Assembly (NCBI RefSeq): GCF_004187715.1
Contig: NZ_QZWF01000009.1
Coordinates: 62,001-126,000, forward strand
Length of the DNA stretch: 64,000 bases
Origin: Streptomyces sp. F001
GTDB lineage: Bacteria > Actinomycetota > Actinomycetes > Streptomycetales > Streptomycetaceae
Reading direction: 5' to 3'
Shown: in pieces, positions 1 to 8,839 of the stretch
Position numbering within the stretch: position 1 is the first letter of the stretch
Layout of the letters: each line of letters begins with the position of its first letter
The notes under the pieces: generated by a model
The model's input: only the letters and a program-made list of their open reading frames with translations
Databases searched by the model: none
Told to the model about the DNA's origin: nothing
Position numbers and translations under genes: made by a program

Positions 1-292
1 AGTCGCAGCCGCCGCAGCGGCCGGGACCGGCGTAGGGACAGGGCGCCTCGATGCGGTCCTTGGACGCCGAGAGCACCTCGACCGCGTCCGCGCGCAGGAA
101 CCGAGCGCCCTCCTCACCCTCGGTCACCCGGGCCACGACCCGCTCGCCGGGCAGCGCGTGCCGGACGAACAGGACCTGACCCGACTCGGTGCGGGCGATG
201 CAGTGGCCGCCGTGGGCGACGGGGCCGATCTCGACCTCGTACTCCCGCCCGACCAGGGACCCCGCCTGCGACTTCTTCGGTTCTGCCTGCAT
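1..292 (-). CDS. TRAM-domain RNA methyltransferase, N-terminal part (cut by window edge)
   Basis: The ATG is at 292 and the frame runs off the left edge, leaving 97 codons. The N-terminal half fits a TRAM domain (RNA-binding beta barrel). It is followed by a cysteine cluster CPYAGPGRCGGC around residues 85-96. That cluster matches the iron-sulfur motif of the TrmA/RumA (RlmC/RlmD) family of SAM-dependent uridine-C5 RNA methyltransferases. The catalytic SAM domain lies outside the window, so the exact RNA target cannot be read. It lies 91 bp downstream of the KimA-type gene on the same strand, and may be cotranscribed with it. Confidence 0.85.
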   Translation of the reverse strand, partial: MQAEPKKSQAGSLVGREYEVEIGPVAHGGHCIARTESGQVLFVRHALPGERVVARVTEGEEGARFLRADAVEVLSASKDRIEAPCPYAGPGRCGGCD

Positions 293-317
293 GGCGGGGT
301 GACTCCAGAGATGAGAG

Positions 318-352
318 GGACTACGGCTGGACAAAGGACTACGGCTGGACAA
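318..352. repeat. Tandem 17-bp direct repeat upstream of the RNA methyltransferase
   Basis: Two identical 17-bp copies (318-334 and 336-352, unit GGACTACGGCTGGACAA) with an 18-bp period fill most of the 91-bp gap between the transporter stop and the methyltransferase start. They could be a regulatory direct repeat or a replication-slippage product. No function can be assigned. Confidence 0.7.
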
Positions 353-383
353 CAGCCCACCAGTCTACGTGCTCCTGCACACG

Positions 384-2432
384 TCAGTCCTTGGCGCTGG
401 GCTCCTTCGGCCGCACCTGCGCCGGACCACGCCGCACCGAACCCGGCGCGCTCCACTCCTGCCGCTTGCCGGCCCGCTTCTTGGCCACCTCGGAGGAGGC
501 CAGCTGGTAGGGCACCGAGGTCACCATGACCCCCGGTGTGAACAGCAGCCGGCCCTTCAGCCGGAGCGCGCTCTGGTTGTGCAGCAGGTGCTCGTACCAG
601 TGGCCGACGACGTACTCCGGGATGATCACGGAGACCACGTCGCGCGGGGACTCCTTGCGCAGGCTCTTGACGTACTCGATGACCGGCCGGGTGACCTCCC
701 GGTACGGCGAATCGAGCACCTTCAGCGGTACGTCGATGCCGCGCTGTTCCCATTCCTCGCGCAGACCCTTGGTCTCGGCCGGGTCCACGTTGACGCTGAG
801 CGCCTCCAGCGTGTCCGAGCGCAGCAGCTTGGCGTAGGCGAGGGCGCGCAGGGCGGGGCGGTGGATCTTGGAGATCAGCACCACGGAGTGCACCCGCGAG
901 GGCCGGAGGCTGTCGTCGCTCGGACCCTCGGGGGCGGCGAGTTCCTGGGAGACGTGGTCGTAGTGGCGGCGGATCGCCGTCATCGTCACGTAGAAGATCA
1001 CCATGCCGAGCAGCGCGACCCAGGCGCCGTGGGAGAACTTGGTGACCAGGACGACGACCAGGACGAGACCGGTGAAGAAGGCACCGAACGCGTTGATCGC
1101 GCGGGAGCGGATCATGCGGCGGCGCTTGGCGGGGTCCTGCTCGGTGGCCAGGTGGCGGTTCCAGTGGCGGACCATGCCGGTCTGGCTGAGCGTGAAGGAC
1201 ACGAACACGCCGACGATGTACAGCTGGATCAGACGCGTGGAGTCGGCTCCGTAGACCCACACCAGGAGTGCGGCCGCGCCGGCCAGGAGCACGATGCCGT
1301 TCGAGAACGCCAGGCGGTCGCCGCGGGTGTGCAGCTGACGCGGGAGGTAGCGGTCCTGGGCGAGGATCGAGCCGAGCACCGGGAAGCCGTTGTATGCGGT
1401 GTTCGCGGCGAGGAAGAGCACCAGCGCGGTGGCTGCGGCGAGCACGAGGAACAGGATGCTGCCCTTGCCGAAGACGGCCTCGGCGACCTGCGAGATCACC
1501 GGGTTCTGGACGTAGTCCGAGCCCACCGGGACGCCCTTGTCGAGCAGGTCGTGGGCCGGGTTCTCGGCCATCCGGACGTTGGACGCCATCGCCAGGCCGA
1601 TGATGCCGCAGAACATGGTGACGGCGAGCAGGCCCATCAGCGCGAGCGTGGTGGCCGCGTTCCTCGACTTGGGCTTGCGGAAGGCCGGCACGCCGTTGGA
1701 GATCGCCTCCACGCCGGTCAGTGCGGCACAGCCGGAGGAGAAGGCGCGCAGCAGCAGGAAGAGCAGGGCGAAGCCCGCGAGGCCCTCGTGTTCGGCCTTG
1801 ATCTCGTACCCGGCGGTCGGCGCCCGCATGGTGTCGTCGAGCACCAGCCCGCGGAACGCGCCCCACATGATCATGATGAAGACGCCCGTGACGAAGACGT
1901 ACGTCGGGATCGCGAAGAGCGTGCCGGACTCCTTGACCCCGCGCAGGTTCATCAGCGTCAGCAGCAGGATCACGGCCACCGCGCAGAACACCTTGTGCTC
2001 GACGACGAAGGGGATCGCGGAGCCCAGGTTCTCGATGCCGGAGGAGATGGAGACGGCAACCGTCAGGACGTAGTCGACGAGCAGGGCGCTGGCGACGGTG
2101 AGGCCGGCCTTGGGACCGAGATTGGTGTTCGCCACCTCGTAGTCGCCGCCGCCGCTCGGATAGGCGTGCACGTTCTGCCGGTAGGAGGCGACGACCGTGA
2201 ACATCAGCACGACGACCGCGGCGGCGATCCAGGGGCTGAAGTGGTAGGCCGACACGCCCGCGATGGAGAGGACCAGCAGTACCTCTCCGGGCGCGTACGC
2301 CACGGAGGACAGCGGGTCGGAGGCGAAGACGGGGAGTGCGACGCGCTTCGGCAGGAGCGTTTCGCCCAGCCGGTCGCTGCGCAGTGCGCGCCCGATCAGG
2401 ATCCGTTTGGGCACGTCGGTCAGTTTGGACAC
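384..2432 (-). CDS. kimA: KimA-type (YdaO) high-affinity potassium importer, APC superfamily
   Basis: An integral membrane protein of about 682 aa with roughly 12 hydrophobic helices and a C-terminal cytosolic domain of about 200 aa. It contains SYRQNVHAYPSGGGDYE, LLVDYVLTVAVSISSG and FSSGCAALTGVEAISN, which correspond closely to B. subtilis KimA, a K+/H+ importer inhibited by c-di-AMP. The GTG at 2432 is preferred because the following residues SKLTDVPKRILIGR line up with the usual KimA N terminus. An in-frame GTG at 2495 would add 21 residues. Neighbouring TrkA-type and Kdp-type genes support a K+ role. It was long annotated as a generic amino-acid permease, which is the alternative reading. 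Confidence 0.85.
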   Translation of the reverse strand: MSKLTDVPKRILIGRALRSDRLGETLLPKRVALPVFASDPLSSVAYAPGEVLLVLSIAGVSAYHFSPWIAAAVVVLMFTVVASYRQNVHAYPSGGGDYEVANTNLGPKAGLTVASALLVDYVLTVAVSISSGIENLGSAIPFVVEHKVFCAVAVILLLTLMNLRGVKESGTLFAIPTYVFVTGVFIMIMWGAFRGLVLDDTMRAPTAGYEIKAEHEGLAGFALLFLLLRAFSSGCAALTGVEAISNGVPAFRKPKSRNAATTLALMGLLAVTMFCGIIGLAMASNVRMAENPAHDLLDKGVPVGSDYVQNPVISQVAEAVFGKGSILFLVLAAATALVLFLAANTAYNGFPVLGSILAQDRYLPRQLHTRGDRLAFSNGIVLLAGAAALLVWVYGADSTRLIQLYIVGVFVSFTLSQTGMVRHWNRHLATEQDPAKRRRMIRSRAINAFGAFFTGLVLVVVLVTKFSHGAWVALLGMVIFYVTMTAIRRHYDHVSQELAAPEGPSDDSLRPSRVHSVVLISKIHRPALRALAYAKLLRSDTLEALSVNVDPAETKGLREEWEQRGIDVPLKVLDSPYREVTRPVIEYVKSLRKESPRDVVSVIIPEYVVGHWYEHLLHNQSALRLKGRLLFTPGVMVTSVPYQLASSEVAKKRAGKRQEWSAPGSVRRGPAQVRPKEPSAKD

Positions 2433-2580
2433 AACAGAGGATCGTAAGCCTTCGAACAGGGCTTCGCCCACCTGCCTTCCCGGCATCTGCCCCACGAGTG
2501 AAATACCGGGGCCGTCAGGCCACGGGTCCGGCCGGCACGACAGCCCCCATGCCTATATGACAAAACCCTTATGTCAGAAA

Positions 2581-2614
2581 CCATCCCGTGAACCATCCCG
2601 TGCGCCATCCCGTC
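2581..2614. repeat. Three direct repeats, 12-bp period, upstream of the small membrane peptide
   Basis: The decamer CCATCCCGTG occurs at 2581 and 2593, with a one-base variant at 2605. Just upstream is a short inverted repeat TGAC...GTCA around 2557-2575. They lie in the divergent region between the KimA-type gene and the 31-aa ORF, so they are candidate operator sites. This is inference only. Confidence 0.5.
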
Positions 2615-2633
2615 GCCTGCAATCGGAGGTCCC

Positions 2634-2729
2634 ATGTCTGCAACCGCGGAGTTGATCGGCGCCACCGCCGCACTCGTCGGCCTCGGAATCCTGACTGTCT
2701 TCAGCGTCTGGAGCATCAGCCGCCGCTGA
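2634..2729 (+). CDS. 31-residue single-pass membrane peptide
   Basis: A short ORF with a strong ribosome site (GGAGG at 2625-2629, 4 bases before the ATG). It has an N-terminal MSATAELIGATAALVGLG, a single hydrophobic helix and a basic end (SRR), typical of an N-out/C-in membrane miniprotein. It sits between a KimA-type K+ importer and two TrkA/RCK genes, 113 bp ahead of the first. Size and context recall small subunits of ion transporters such as KdpF, but there is no sequence match to KdpF, so the role is unknown. Confidence 0.65.
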   Translation: MSATAELIGATAALVGLGILTVFSVWSISRR

Positions 2730-2842
2730 TCTGGGCAAACCGTGCACGGGGGTGCCTTCCGCGGACCGTGCGTGTGTAGCTTGGTGGCCGGTCTGAGAAC
2801 CTAATCAAGGCAAGTCAGCAACTTGATCTCGGAAGGACGGTC

Positions 2843-3514
2843 GTGCACATCGTCATCATGGGCTGCGGCAGAGTGGGTTCCGCTCTCGCCCAGACCCTGG
2901 AGCAACAGGGGCACACGGTCGCCGTGATCGACCAGGACCCCACCGCCTTCCGACGCCTGGGATCCTCGTTCGGCGGCCGCCGCGTGACCGGGGTCGGCTA
3001 CGACCAGGACACCCTGCGCGAGGCCGGAATCGAGGAGGCCGGCGCCTTCGCCGCCGTCTCCAGCGGTGACAACTCGAACATCATCTCCGCCCGCGTGGCC
3101 CGCGAGATGTTCGGCGTCGAGAACGTCGCGGCCCGCATCTACGACCCCCGGCGCGCCGAGGTCTACCAGCGCCTCGGCATCCCGACGGTCGCCACGGTCC
3201 GCTGGACAGCGGACCAGATGCTGCGCCGGCTGCTGCCGTCCGGCGCCGAGCCGCTGTGGCGCGACCCCACCGGCGGCGTCCAGCTCGCCGAGGTGCACGC
3301 CTCCAACGCCTGGGTCGGCCACAAGATCAGCAGGCTGCAGGAGGAGACCGGCGTCCGCGTGGCGTTCCTCACCCGCCTGGGCGAGGCCATCCTGCCCACC
3401 TCGCAGACGGTGTTGCAGGAGGGGGACCTGGTGCACGTGATGATGCGCTCGGACGACGTCGAGAAGGTCGAGGCGGCGTTCGCCGAGGGCCCTGAGAAGG
3501 AGGGCGGTCACTGA
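2843..3514 (+). CDS. TrkA-family potassium uptake regulator, first copy (CeoB-like)
   Basis: A 223-aa protein with an RCK_N Rossmann domain (GCGRVGSAL near the N terminus) and an RCK_C ligand domain in the last 70 residues. It should bind NAD(H)/ATP, and possibly c-di-AMP, and gate a membrane K+ channel or transporter. The GTG start follows GGAAGGA with suitable spacing. Its stop overlaps the start of the next TrkA gene by one base (TGATG), which implies translational coupling. No TrkH/TrkG membrane subunit is adjacent, so the likely partner is the KimA-type protein or an unlinked channel. Confidence 0.9.
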   Translation: MHIVIMGCGRVGSALAQTLEQQGHTVAVIDQDPTAFRRLGSSFGGRRVTGVGYDQDTLREAGIEEAGAFAAVSSGDNSNIISARVAREMFGVENVAARIYDPRRAEVYQRLGIPTVATVRWTADQMLRRLLPSGAEPLWRDPTGGVQLAEVHASNAWVGHKISRLQEETGVRVAFLTRLGEAILPTSQTVLQEGDLVHVMMRSDDVEKVEAAFAEGPEKEGGH

Positions 3515-4191
3515 TGCGGGTCGCCATTGCCGGAGCCGGCGCGGTCGGCCGGTCGATCGCCGGTGAACTGCTGGAGAACGGCCACGAGGTCCTGCTCATC
3601 GACAAGGCGCCGACCGCCATCTCGGTCGAGCGCGTCCCGCAGGCCGAGTGGCTGCTCGCCGACGCCTGCGAGATCACGTCCCTGGACGAGGCGGCGCTCC
3701 AGCGCTGCAACGTCGTCATCGCCGCAACGGGCGACGACAAGGTGAACCTGGTCGTCTCGCTGCTGGCGAAGACGGAGTACGGCGTTCCGCGCGTCGTCGC
3801 CCGGGTCAACAACCCCAATAACGAGTGGCTGTTCAACGAGGCCTGGGGCGTGGACGTCGCCGTCTCCACCCCGCGCCTGATGTCGGCCCTGGTCGAGGAG
3901 GCGGTGAGCGTCGGCGACCTGGTCCGCCTGCTGCGCTTCAGCCACGGCGACGCCAACCTCGTCGAGCTGACCCTGCCGGACGAGTCGGCCCTGGCCGGCA
4001 CCCAGGTCGGCGATGTGGAGTGGCCGGAGGACACCTCCCTGGTCACGATCATCCGCGGCACCCGGGTCCTCACCCCCACTCGGGACGACTCCCTGGAGGC
4101 GGGCGACGAGCTGCTGTTCGTGGCCGCGCCGGCCCGGGAGGAGCAGCTGGAGGATCTGCTGTCGGTACGGCGGGAAGACGCGACGAGCTGA
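3514..4191 (+). CDS. TrkA-family potassium uptake regulator, second copy (CeoC-like)
   Basis: A 225-aa RCK protein: Rossmann motif GAGAVGRSIAGEL at residues 6-18, aspartate-containing second strand, then an RCK_C domain from about residue 140. It overlaps the upstream paralogue by one base. Tandem TrkA pairs of this kind are usual in Actinobacteria (ceoB-ceoC) and probably form hetero-oligomeric rings. A large palindrome ends the transcript 6 bp after the stop. Confidence 0.9.
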   Translation: MRVAIAGAGAVGRSIAGELLENGHEVLLIDKAPTAISVERVPQAEWLLADACEITSLDEAALQRCNVVIAATGDDKVNLVVSLLAKTEYGVPRVVARVNNPNNEWLFNEAWGVDVAVSTPRLMSALVEEAVSVGDLVRLLRFSHGDANLVELTLPDESALAGTQVGDVEWPEDTSLVTIIRGTRVLTPTRDDSLEAGDELLFVAAPAREEQLEDLLSVRREDATS

Positions 4192-4197
4192 CTCCCC

Positions 4198-4259
4198 GCC
4201 GTCGATACGAGGATGGGGCGCCCTGAGATCTCAGGGCGCCCCATCCTCGTATCGACGGC
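4198..4259. terminator. 62-bp perfect palindrome, bidirectional terminator between convergent genes
   Basis: Arms 4198-4228 and 4229-4259 are exactly complementary over 31 bp with no spacer (centre GAGATCTC). It lies between the trkA pair (+) and the DUF3159 gene (-), ending two bases before the latter's stop, so it can serve both transcripts. The absence of any mismatch is unusual for a Streptomyces terminator. Confidence 0.85.
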
Positions 4260-4261
4260 TG

Positions 4262-5026
4262 TCAGTCCCGCCGGTGGCGAGCGCCGGTCGGCAGCTCCCC
4301 GTGCTCCCCCGCAAGGGCGGCCTTACGCTCCTGCTCGGCGCGCTCCTCGGCCTCCATCTCGGCGAAGACGTCGATGGGCGGCGGCGCCTTGGCCAGGAAG
4401 ACCCAGGTCAGCCAGACCGCCAGCAGGAACGGCGGGATCTTCAGGGTCACCAGCACCCAGCCCAGCTGTGTGGTGTCGGCCCACCAGTACAGCGGGAAGA
4501 GGATCGCGCACTTGGTGAGCAGGATCAGGCCCCAGGCCCAGCTGGCCTTGGCGTACGCCTTCTTGCGGCCGGGGTTGCGGGTGCGCCAGGAGAGGTTCTC
4601 CTTGAAGACCGGGCCGAGCATCAGGCCGATCAGCGGGACGCCGCACAGGGTCGTGATGATGTACGCCAGCGCCAGGCCCAGCGTGTAGAGCATGCCCGGC
4701 AGGTAGAAGTCCTTGGCGTTGCCGGTCATCATCGCGAAGACGACGCCGAAGGCCACGCCGAAGACACCGCTGAAGGCGTGCTTGACGGTGTCCTTCATCG
4801 CCAGGCGGACCACGACGAGCAGCAGGGACACGCCCAGGGCGGCGATCGCCGACAGGTGCAGGTCCTTGTTGATCGTGTAGATGGTCACGAAGAGCAGGCC
4901 CGGCAGCACCGTCTCGACCATGCCCCGCACGCCGCCGAACGCCTCGAACAGCGCGGCCTCCGTGACCGCGCGGGCGTCCTGATCGGTGTCTTCGGTGTGT
5001 TCAGTCGGCTTGTCGAGCGACGTCAC
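4262..5026 (-). CDS. DUF3159 integral membrane protein
   Basis: 254 aa with about five to six hydrophobic helices and a charged C-terminal tail (MEAEERAEQERKAALAG). It matches the actinobacterial DUF3159 family as I remember it (FGGVRGMVETVLPGLLFV near the N terminus). The GTG start has GGGAG 7 bases upstream. It lies 3 bp after the OB-fold gene, in the same orientation as kdpDE. The function is not known; the position among K+ genes suggests an ion- or turgor-related role, by inference only. Confidence 0.85.
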   Translation of the reverse strand: MTSLDKPTEHTEDTDQDARAVTEAALFEAFGGVRGMVETVLPGLLFVTIYTINKDLHLSAIAALGVSLLLVVVRLAMKDTVKHAFSGVFGVAFGVVFAMMTGNAKDFYLPGMLYTLGLALAYIITTLCGVPLIGLMLGPVFKENLSWRTRNPGRKKAYAKASWAWGLILLTKCAILFPLYWWADTTQLGWVLVTLKIPPFLLAVWLTWVFLAKAPPPIDVFAEMEAEERAEQERKAALAGEHGELPTGARHRRD

Positions 5027-5029
5027 CGG

Positions 5030-5428
5030 CTACTCCCGTCCGAGGGGTCTCAGTTCGTATTTCGGGTTGAAGAGCACCCGGCGGCCCCGGCTCATCGAGA
5101 TCCGGCCCGATGCGATCAGCTTGCGCCCCGGTTCTATCCCGACGATGGAGCGCCTGCCGAGCCACACCACGTCGAGTGCGGCGGAGCCGTCGAACAGCTC
5201 GGCCTCCAGGGCCGGGACTCCCGCGCGCGGCCGCAGCGTGACCGTGCGCAAGGTACCAGTAACCGTCACTATCTGTCGGTCGTGGCAGTCACCGATCCGC
5301 GTACAGCCTGCGGTCTCGGCGTCCTCCCGCAGTTCCTCGGACTCCAGGTCCTCCTGCGAAGAGGAGAGCCGGTCAAGCATGCGCCGGAACCGGCCCGCCG
5401 GCTTTTCGGAACGAGGAACAGCACTCAT
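5030..5428 (-). CDS. OB-fold nucleic-acid-binding domain protein
   Basis: 132 aa. After a charged helical N terminus (about 1-50), the pattern VTVTGTLRTVTLRPR...LEAELFDGSAALDVVWLGRR resembles the RecG-type OB fold (a tRNA_anti-like beta barrel). It has ATG at 5428 and a 3-bp gap to the DUF3159 gene, so the two are an operon. The OB-fold/DUF3159 pair is common in Actinobacteria. The ligand is unknown. Confidence 0.8.
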   Translation of the reverse strand: MSAVPRSEKPAGRFRRMLDRLSSSQEDLESEELREDAETAGCTRIGDCHDRQIVTVTGTLRTVTLRPRAGVPALEAELFDGSAALDVVWLGRRSIVGIEPGRKLIASGRISMSRGRRVLFNPKYELRPLGRE

Positions 5429-5489
5429 GTCTGAAGCCTACCGGGGTGGCATCGACAGTCACGTACCCGTTGTGTCACAGCTCGAAAGC

Positions 5490-6173
5490 TCACTTCTCGA
5501 AGCGGTATCCCATCCCCGGCTCCGTGACGAAGTGCTTCGGGTGCGACGGGTCCGCCTCCAGCTTGCGGCGCAGCTGTGCCATGTACACGCGCAGGTAGTT
5601 GGTCTCCGTCCCGTACGACGGTCCCCACACCTCCTGCAGCAGCTGCTTCTGGCTGACCAGCCGGCCGGTGTTGCGCACCAGCACTTCCAGCAGATGCCAC
5701 TCCGTGGGGGTCAGCCGTACGTCCTTGCCGCCGCGGTTGACCTTCTTGGCGACGAGGTCGACGGTGAACTCCTCGGTCTCCACCATCACCTCGTCCTCGC
5801 CGCCGCCGGTGGGCTCGGCGCGGCGGACGGCCGCGCGCAGCCGGGCCAGCAGTTCGTCCATGCCGAAGGGCTTGGTGACGTAGTCGTCGGCGCCCGCGTC
5901 GAGTGCCTCGACCTTCTCGTCGGAGGAGTGCCGGGCGGACAGCACGATGATCGGCACGCGGGTCCAGCCGCGCAGCCCCTTGATCACTTCGACGCCGTCC
6001 ATGTCCGGCAGCCCCAGGTCGAGAACGATGACGTCGGGGTGGCGAGCCGCGGCGAGCTCAAGGGCGGTGGCCCCGTCCTGGGCCGCGTCGACCTCGTACT
6101 TGCGTGCCTTGAGGTTGATCACGAGGGCGCGAACGATCTGCGGCTCGTCGTCGACCACGAGCACCCGGTTCAT
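5490..6173 (-). CDS. kdpE: KdpE response regulator (OmpR family)
   Basis: 227 aa: receiver domain with phospho-acceptor Asp52 (VIVLDLGLPDMDG), then a winged-helix DNA-binding domain ending in YLRVYMAQLRRKLE and GMGYRFEK. Its ATG overlaps the stop of kdpD by four bases (ATGA), so the two are translationally coupled. KdpE normally activates kdpFABC when K+ is low, but that operon is not in this window. Confidence 0.93.
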   Translation of the reverse strand: MNRVLVVDDEPQIVRALVINLKARKYEVDAAQDGATALELAAARHPDVIVLDLGLPDMDGVEVIKGLRGWTRVPIIVLSARHSSDEKVEALDAGADDYVTKPFGMDELLARLRAAVRRAEPTGGGEDEVMVETEEFTVDLVAKKVNRGGKDVRLTPTEWHLLEVLVRNTGRLVSQKQLLQEVWGPSYGTETNYLRVYMAQLRRKLEADPSHPKHFVTEPGMGYRFEK

Positions 6174-8706
6174 CGAGCCTGCCTTTCTTGAGGTGCGGAG
6201 GAAAGAAGCACGGGGCGCGCTCCTGCCGCCTGGAGGGTGAGGACCATGGTGAGGCCGCCGCCGGGTGTGTCCTCGACGTCGAGGGTGCCGCCCATGGCCT
6301 CGGCGAAGCCCCGGGCGACGGCGAGGCCGAGTCCGACTCCGGCACCGCGCGGAGCGTCGCCGTAGCGCTGGAACGGCTCGAAGATCCGCTCCTTCGCCTC
6401 GTCCGGGACGCCGGGACCGCGGTCCACGACCCGGACCTCGACGCGGTCCGCGATGGCACTGGCGGCGACCAGCACGGGCGTACCCGGCGGGCTGTACTTG
6501 ACCGCGTTCTCCACGACGTTGGCCACCGCCCGCTCCAGCAGTCCGGCATCGACCTCGACCATCGGCAGCGTCTCCGGGACGTCCAGCTCCACGCTGCCCT
6601 CCGGCACGCCGCCCAGCGCCATCGGCACCACCTCGTCGAGGTCGATCTCGCGGATGATCGGCGTGACCGTGCCGGTCTGCAGGCGGGACATGTCGAGCAG
6701 GTTGCCGACCAGGTGGTCGAGGCGGTCGGCGCCCTCCTCGATCGCCTCCAGCAGGGCCGCCCGGTCCTCCTCGGACCACTCGACGTCGTCCGAACGCAGC
6801 GACGTGACCGACGCCTTGATGCCGGCCAGGGGCGTCCGCAGGTCATGGCTGACGGCGGCCAGCAGGGCCGTGCGGATGCGGTTGCCCTCGGCCAGCGTGC
6901 GGGCCCGGTCGGCCTCCTCCCGGAGCCGGCGGCGGTCCAGGACGACCACGGCCTGCGCGGCGAACGCGGCCAGCACCCGGCGGTCCTCGGCGGGCAGCAC
7001 CCGCCCGGTCAGTGCCAGGGCCATGTGGTCGCCGACCGGCATGTCGACGTCCGCGTCCTCCGGGCTCTGACACGGCCGCGGCCCGACACTGCCCGCGCAC
7101 GTCCAGGGCGCCACGTCGCTCTCACGCTCCAGCAGCGCCACCGACTCCATGCCGAAGGTCTCGCGCACCCGCTCCAGCAGCGCCTCCAGGCTGGTCTCAC
7201 CGCGCAGCACGTTGCCCGCCAGGAACGACAGGATCCCGACTCCGCCGCAGACGGGCCGCCTGATGCGTCCGCCGGGCCGCGAGGTCGACCACCGACGCCA
7301 CCGACACCGCCACGCCTATGAAGATCACCAGGGCGACGATGTTCTTCGGGTCCGCGATGGTCAGCCGGTGCAGCGGCGGGGTGAAGAAGTAGTTGAGCAG
7401 AAACGTTCCGAAGGCCGCCGCGGCGAGCGCCGGGTAGAGCCCGCCGAGCAGGGCCGCCGCCACCGTCAGCGTCAGGAAGAGCAGCATGTCGTTGGCGAGG
7501 CCGAGGTGAACGGTGTTCAGCAGGACCGCCAGGACCACCGGCCCGGCCAGGCCGACCAGCCAGCCCCAGATGATCCGGGCCCGCCCCAGCCGTGCACCGC
7601 GCGCCACCGGCAGCCCACGCCCCTTGGCGGCCTCGTCGTGCGTGACGATGTGGACGTCCAGGTCGGGACCGGACTCCCGGGCGACCGTCGCCCCCACACC
7701 CGGCCCGAACACGTACTGCCAGCTCTTGCGCCGCGACGAACCCAGCACGATCTGGGTGGCGTTCACGCCGCGGGCGAAGTCCAGCAGGGCCGCCGGTATG
7801 TCGTCGCCGACCACGTGATGGAAGGTCCGCGAGGTCCTCGACCAGCGTGCGCTGCACCGCCAGTTCCTTCGGCGAGGCGGACGTGAGCCCGTCGCTGCGC
7901 GCTATGTAGACCGCCAGCACCTCACCGCCGGCCCCCTTCTCCGCCAGCCGCGCCGCCCGCCGGATCAGCGTCCGCCCCTCCGGACCACCCGTCAGACCCA
8001 CCACGATCCGCTCCCGCGACCCCCAGATCCTCGACACCCGGTGATCACTGCGGTACTGCTTCAGATACTCGTCGACCCGGTCCGCCACCCAGAGCAGCGC
8101 CAGCTCCCGCAACGCGGTGAGATTCCCCGGCCGGAAGTAGTTCGACAGCGCCGCATCCACCTTGTCCGGCTGGTAGATGTTGCCGTGCGCCATCCGCCGC
8201 CGCAGCGCCTGCGGCGACATGTCCACCAGCTCGACCTGATCCGCCCGCCGCACCACCTCGTCCGGGACGGTCTCCCGCTGCCGTACCCCCGTGATCGACT
8301 CCACCACATCACCAAGGGACTCCAGATGCTGGATGTTCACCGTCGAGATCACATCGATCCCCGCCGCCAGCAGCTCCTCCACGTCCTGGAAGCGCTTGGC
8401 ATGGCGCGAACCGGGGACGTTCGTGTGCGCCAGCTCGTCCACCAGCGCCACCTTCGGCCGCCGGGCGAGGACCGCCTCCACATCCATCTCCGTGAACACC
8501 CCGCCCCGGTACCCGAACTCCCTGCGCGGCACCTGCTCCAGCCCGTGCAGCATCACCTCGGTGCGCGGCCGGCCATGGGACTCCACGAACGCCACCACAC
8601 AGTCCGTGCCCCGCTCCACCCGCCGGTGCGCCTCGGACAACATCGCGTACGTCTTGCCCACCCCCGGTGCCGCACCCAGGTAGATCCGAAGCTTGCCGCG
8701 TGCCAT
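6170..8706 (-). pseudogene. kdpD: KdpD potassium sensor kinase, split by two frameshifts
   Basis: Three consecutive frames together make a full KdpD of about 845 aa. The N-terminal frame (ATG 8706) has the KdpD/Usp region with GAAPGVGKT and DELAHTN. The middle frame has the ligand loop and four membrane helices. The last frame has GAF-like, dimerisation (SHDLRTPL) and ATPase domains. The first shift lies between 7824 and 7832 and the second at about 7232-7255; each is a net -2 (or +1) change. Protein conservation is intact on both sides of each break, so sequencing indels are more likely than decay. If the shifts are real, the kinase is lost. Confidence 0.85.
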
Positions 8707-8839
8707 GGCCTCATTGTCCGTCTTCTGCAAACTGCGCGTATGCAGCGTCGACCTTACGGCCAGCGTTCCGGGCAAATGGGGCGGCCAGGAGGGCAACGGG
8801 CGACTTTGACGGAACCCTGACGACACCCCGTTGAGCGAG

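Noticed and set aside
6170-8706. Three separate kinase-related genes instead of one kdpD
   Set aside because: The three frames are consecutive parts of a single KdpD with no duplicated or missing domain; only the frame changes.
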